Part shown: in pieces, positions 6,910-7,768 of the stretch
How the letters are laid out: each line of letters begins with the position of its first letter
How positions within the stretch are numbered: the first letter of the stretch is position 1
DNA from: JAVVVD01 sp964642795
GTDB lineage: Bacteria; Bacillota; Clostridia; Christensenellales; CAG-138
Direction of reading: 5' to 3'
NCBI GenBank assembly: GCA_964642795.1
Contig: CAZXRQ010000070.1
Location: 1-7,768, forward strand
Length of the DNA: 7,768 nt
Translations under genes and position numbers: made by a program
Notes under the pieces: generated by a model
Databases searched by the model: none
What the model was told of the DNA's origin: nothing
Seen by the model: the letters and a program-made list of their open reading frames with translations, nothing else

Positions 6910-7623
6910 ATGGGTAAACTTGATTCCCTGTTGAAGTACGACGAAGCCGGAATAAGGCTGGACACACTGGAGGCCAAGCTCAAAGCGTCCGAAGCGCATA
7001 AAAAGGTGGTAAGGCTGCATGGCTTTTTGACCGAGCAGCAGGCACAAATATCCTCGATCCAAAAGCAGCTTGACGTGCGCAAAGCATCCGTTGAAAAGCT
7101 GGCCGTCCAGTTTTCTGAGCTGGAACGTCAGTGCGAGCTGGAGAAATCCGAATTTGAGATAATGGAGCAGGACGAGGAATGCACCGCTGCCGAGATGACC
7201 GAGAGCCGCAAGGCATTGGAGGCGCTGCTTGCAAAGCTCGCAACCGCACGGCGCGACCTGTTTGATACACTCAACTACATCGAAAAAGCCACCGCCGACT
7301 ATAAGACTACCTATGCCAAGGCAGGCAAGGCAAAAAAGGAATATGACGCCGCCCGTACAGAATATGACGCTGAGGCGGCCAGCGCTAAGCCGGAGCTTGA
7401 CGGGCTTAGATTAGAGCTGGAAAAGCTGAAGGCGGGTGTAGAGCCAGCGCTTTTAAAGCGCTATGCCACAGTAAAATCCCACCATTCCACACCGATGGCA
7501 AAGGTGGCCGACAATAAATGCTCCGGCTGCAACATGTCGCTTCCCACGGCCGTGGTAAAGCGCGTGTCCTCCGGCACGGATATAGTAGAATGTGAAAACT
7601 GCGGCAGGATATTATACATTTAA
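6910..7623 (+). CDS. C4-type zinc-ribbon coiled-coil protein (COG1579)
   Basis: 237 residues. A long helical, Lys/Glu/Ala-rich coiled coil (about 12-180) is followed by a C-terminal zinc ribbon with four cysteines, C204-x2-C207 and C228-x2-C231, in the family pattern CSGCNMSLP...ECENCGRILY. The family is thought to bind nucleic acid, by analogy with its structure, but its role in bacteria is not established. A GGGAGG ribosome binding site precedes the ATG by about 8 nt. It lies 40 nt after the nif3-family gene, with no promoter or terminator seen between, so it is probably the third gene of that operon. The rnpB RNA begins about 20 nt after its stop. Confidence 0.9.
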   Translation: MGKLDSLLKYDEAGIRLDTLEAKLKASEAHKKVVRLHGFLTEQQAQISSIQKQLDVRKASVEKLAVQFSELERQCELEKSEFEIMEQDEECTAAEMTESRKALEALLAKLATARRDLFDTLNYIEKATADYKTTYAKAGKAKKEYDAARTEYDAEAASAKPELDGLRLELEKLKAGVEPALLKRYATVKSHHSTPMAKVADNKCSGCNMSLPTAVVKRVSSGTDIVECENCGRILYI

Positions 7624-7645
7624 ACGCATACACAGGGTTTTAGTT

Positions 7646-7768
7646 TGCGGTGAGTAAGGCAGGTGACCGCGTGCGGCTTCGTCCGTATGAGGAAAGTCCG
7701 AGCTCCGCAGGGCAGGGTGCCGGATAACGTCCGGCGGAGGCGACTCCAGGGAAAGTGCAACAGAGATA
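7646..7768 (+). ncRNA. rnpB: RNase P RNA, 5' part (cut by window end)
   Basis: Catalytic RNA that trims tRNA 5' ends. The universal P4 5' strand GAGGAAAGTCCG is at 7689-7700, followed by agctcc...CAGGGCAGGGTGCCGG (about 7701-7722) and GTGCAACAGAGA (7755-7766), in the bacterial order and spacing. P3 appears as a short simple hairpin, gtgcgg/ccgtat (7671-7688), around CTTCGT, rather than the long bipartite form of enterobacteria. The TAACGTCCGG and GGGAAAGTGCAACAGAGA stretches fit type A. The exact 5' end (about 7645-7650) is uncertain, because the P1 partner strand lies outside the window. Confidence 0.93.

Noticed and set aside
1..7768. Mobile elements, CRISPR arrays, tRNA genes, riboswitches
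   Set aside because: No transposase-like frame, regularly spaced repeat, tRNA cloverleaf or recognisable riboswitch core was seen. Every long stretch is accounted for by genes or short control regions.

Overview
The window looks like a chromosomal segment from a Gram-positive, Clostridia-like bacterium of moderate to slightly high GC. The signs are strong purine-rich ribosome binding sites, consensus TTGACA/TATTAT promoters, a trmK–nif3 gene pair, a C4 zinc-ribbon gene followed by a type-A-like RNase P RNA, and a secreted protein with a sortase-like C-terminal signal. I cannot name the genus.

Left half (144-3911, minus strand): a tightly packed three-gene operon, read right to left. It encodes a MacB/LolD-type ABC ATPase, a large exported protein with several Ig-like (CARDB / COG1361-like) domains and a C-terminal membrane anchor, and a MacB/FtsX-type permease. 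The genes overlap by 14 and 4 nt, so they are probably translationally coupled. The middle gene sits where a periplasmic-adaptor (MacA-like) gene would often be found, but it is not one by sequence. Left of the operon (1-143) there is no gene, but a good leftward promoter fires out of the window.

Middle (3912-4155): a divergent regulatory region. The leftward operon has a TATAAT box with an unusually long spacer filled by a perfect 8-2-8 inverted repeat. The rightward gene has a near-consensus promoter, and a separate 14-nt perfect palindrome lies between the two. The rightward gene (4156-5292) is a signal-peptide protein of unrecognised family ending in VPDTG, a hydrophobic segment and KRRRA. 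It is closed by a 16-bp perfect hairpin terminator.

Right half (5389-7768, plus strand): a housekeeping block of trmK (tRNA m1A22 methyltransferase), a Nif3/YqfO-family metal protein, a COG1579 coiled-coil zinc-ribbon protein and the 5' part of rnpB, which is cut by the window end. trmK has no visible Shine-Dalgarno sequence, and its best promoter would start transcription at or next to its ATG, so it may be leaderless.

No mobile element, CRISPR array or tRNA gene was seen. The most interesting parts are the adaptor-less envelope ABC operon with its divergent wall-protein partner, and the dyad-bearing promoter region between them.
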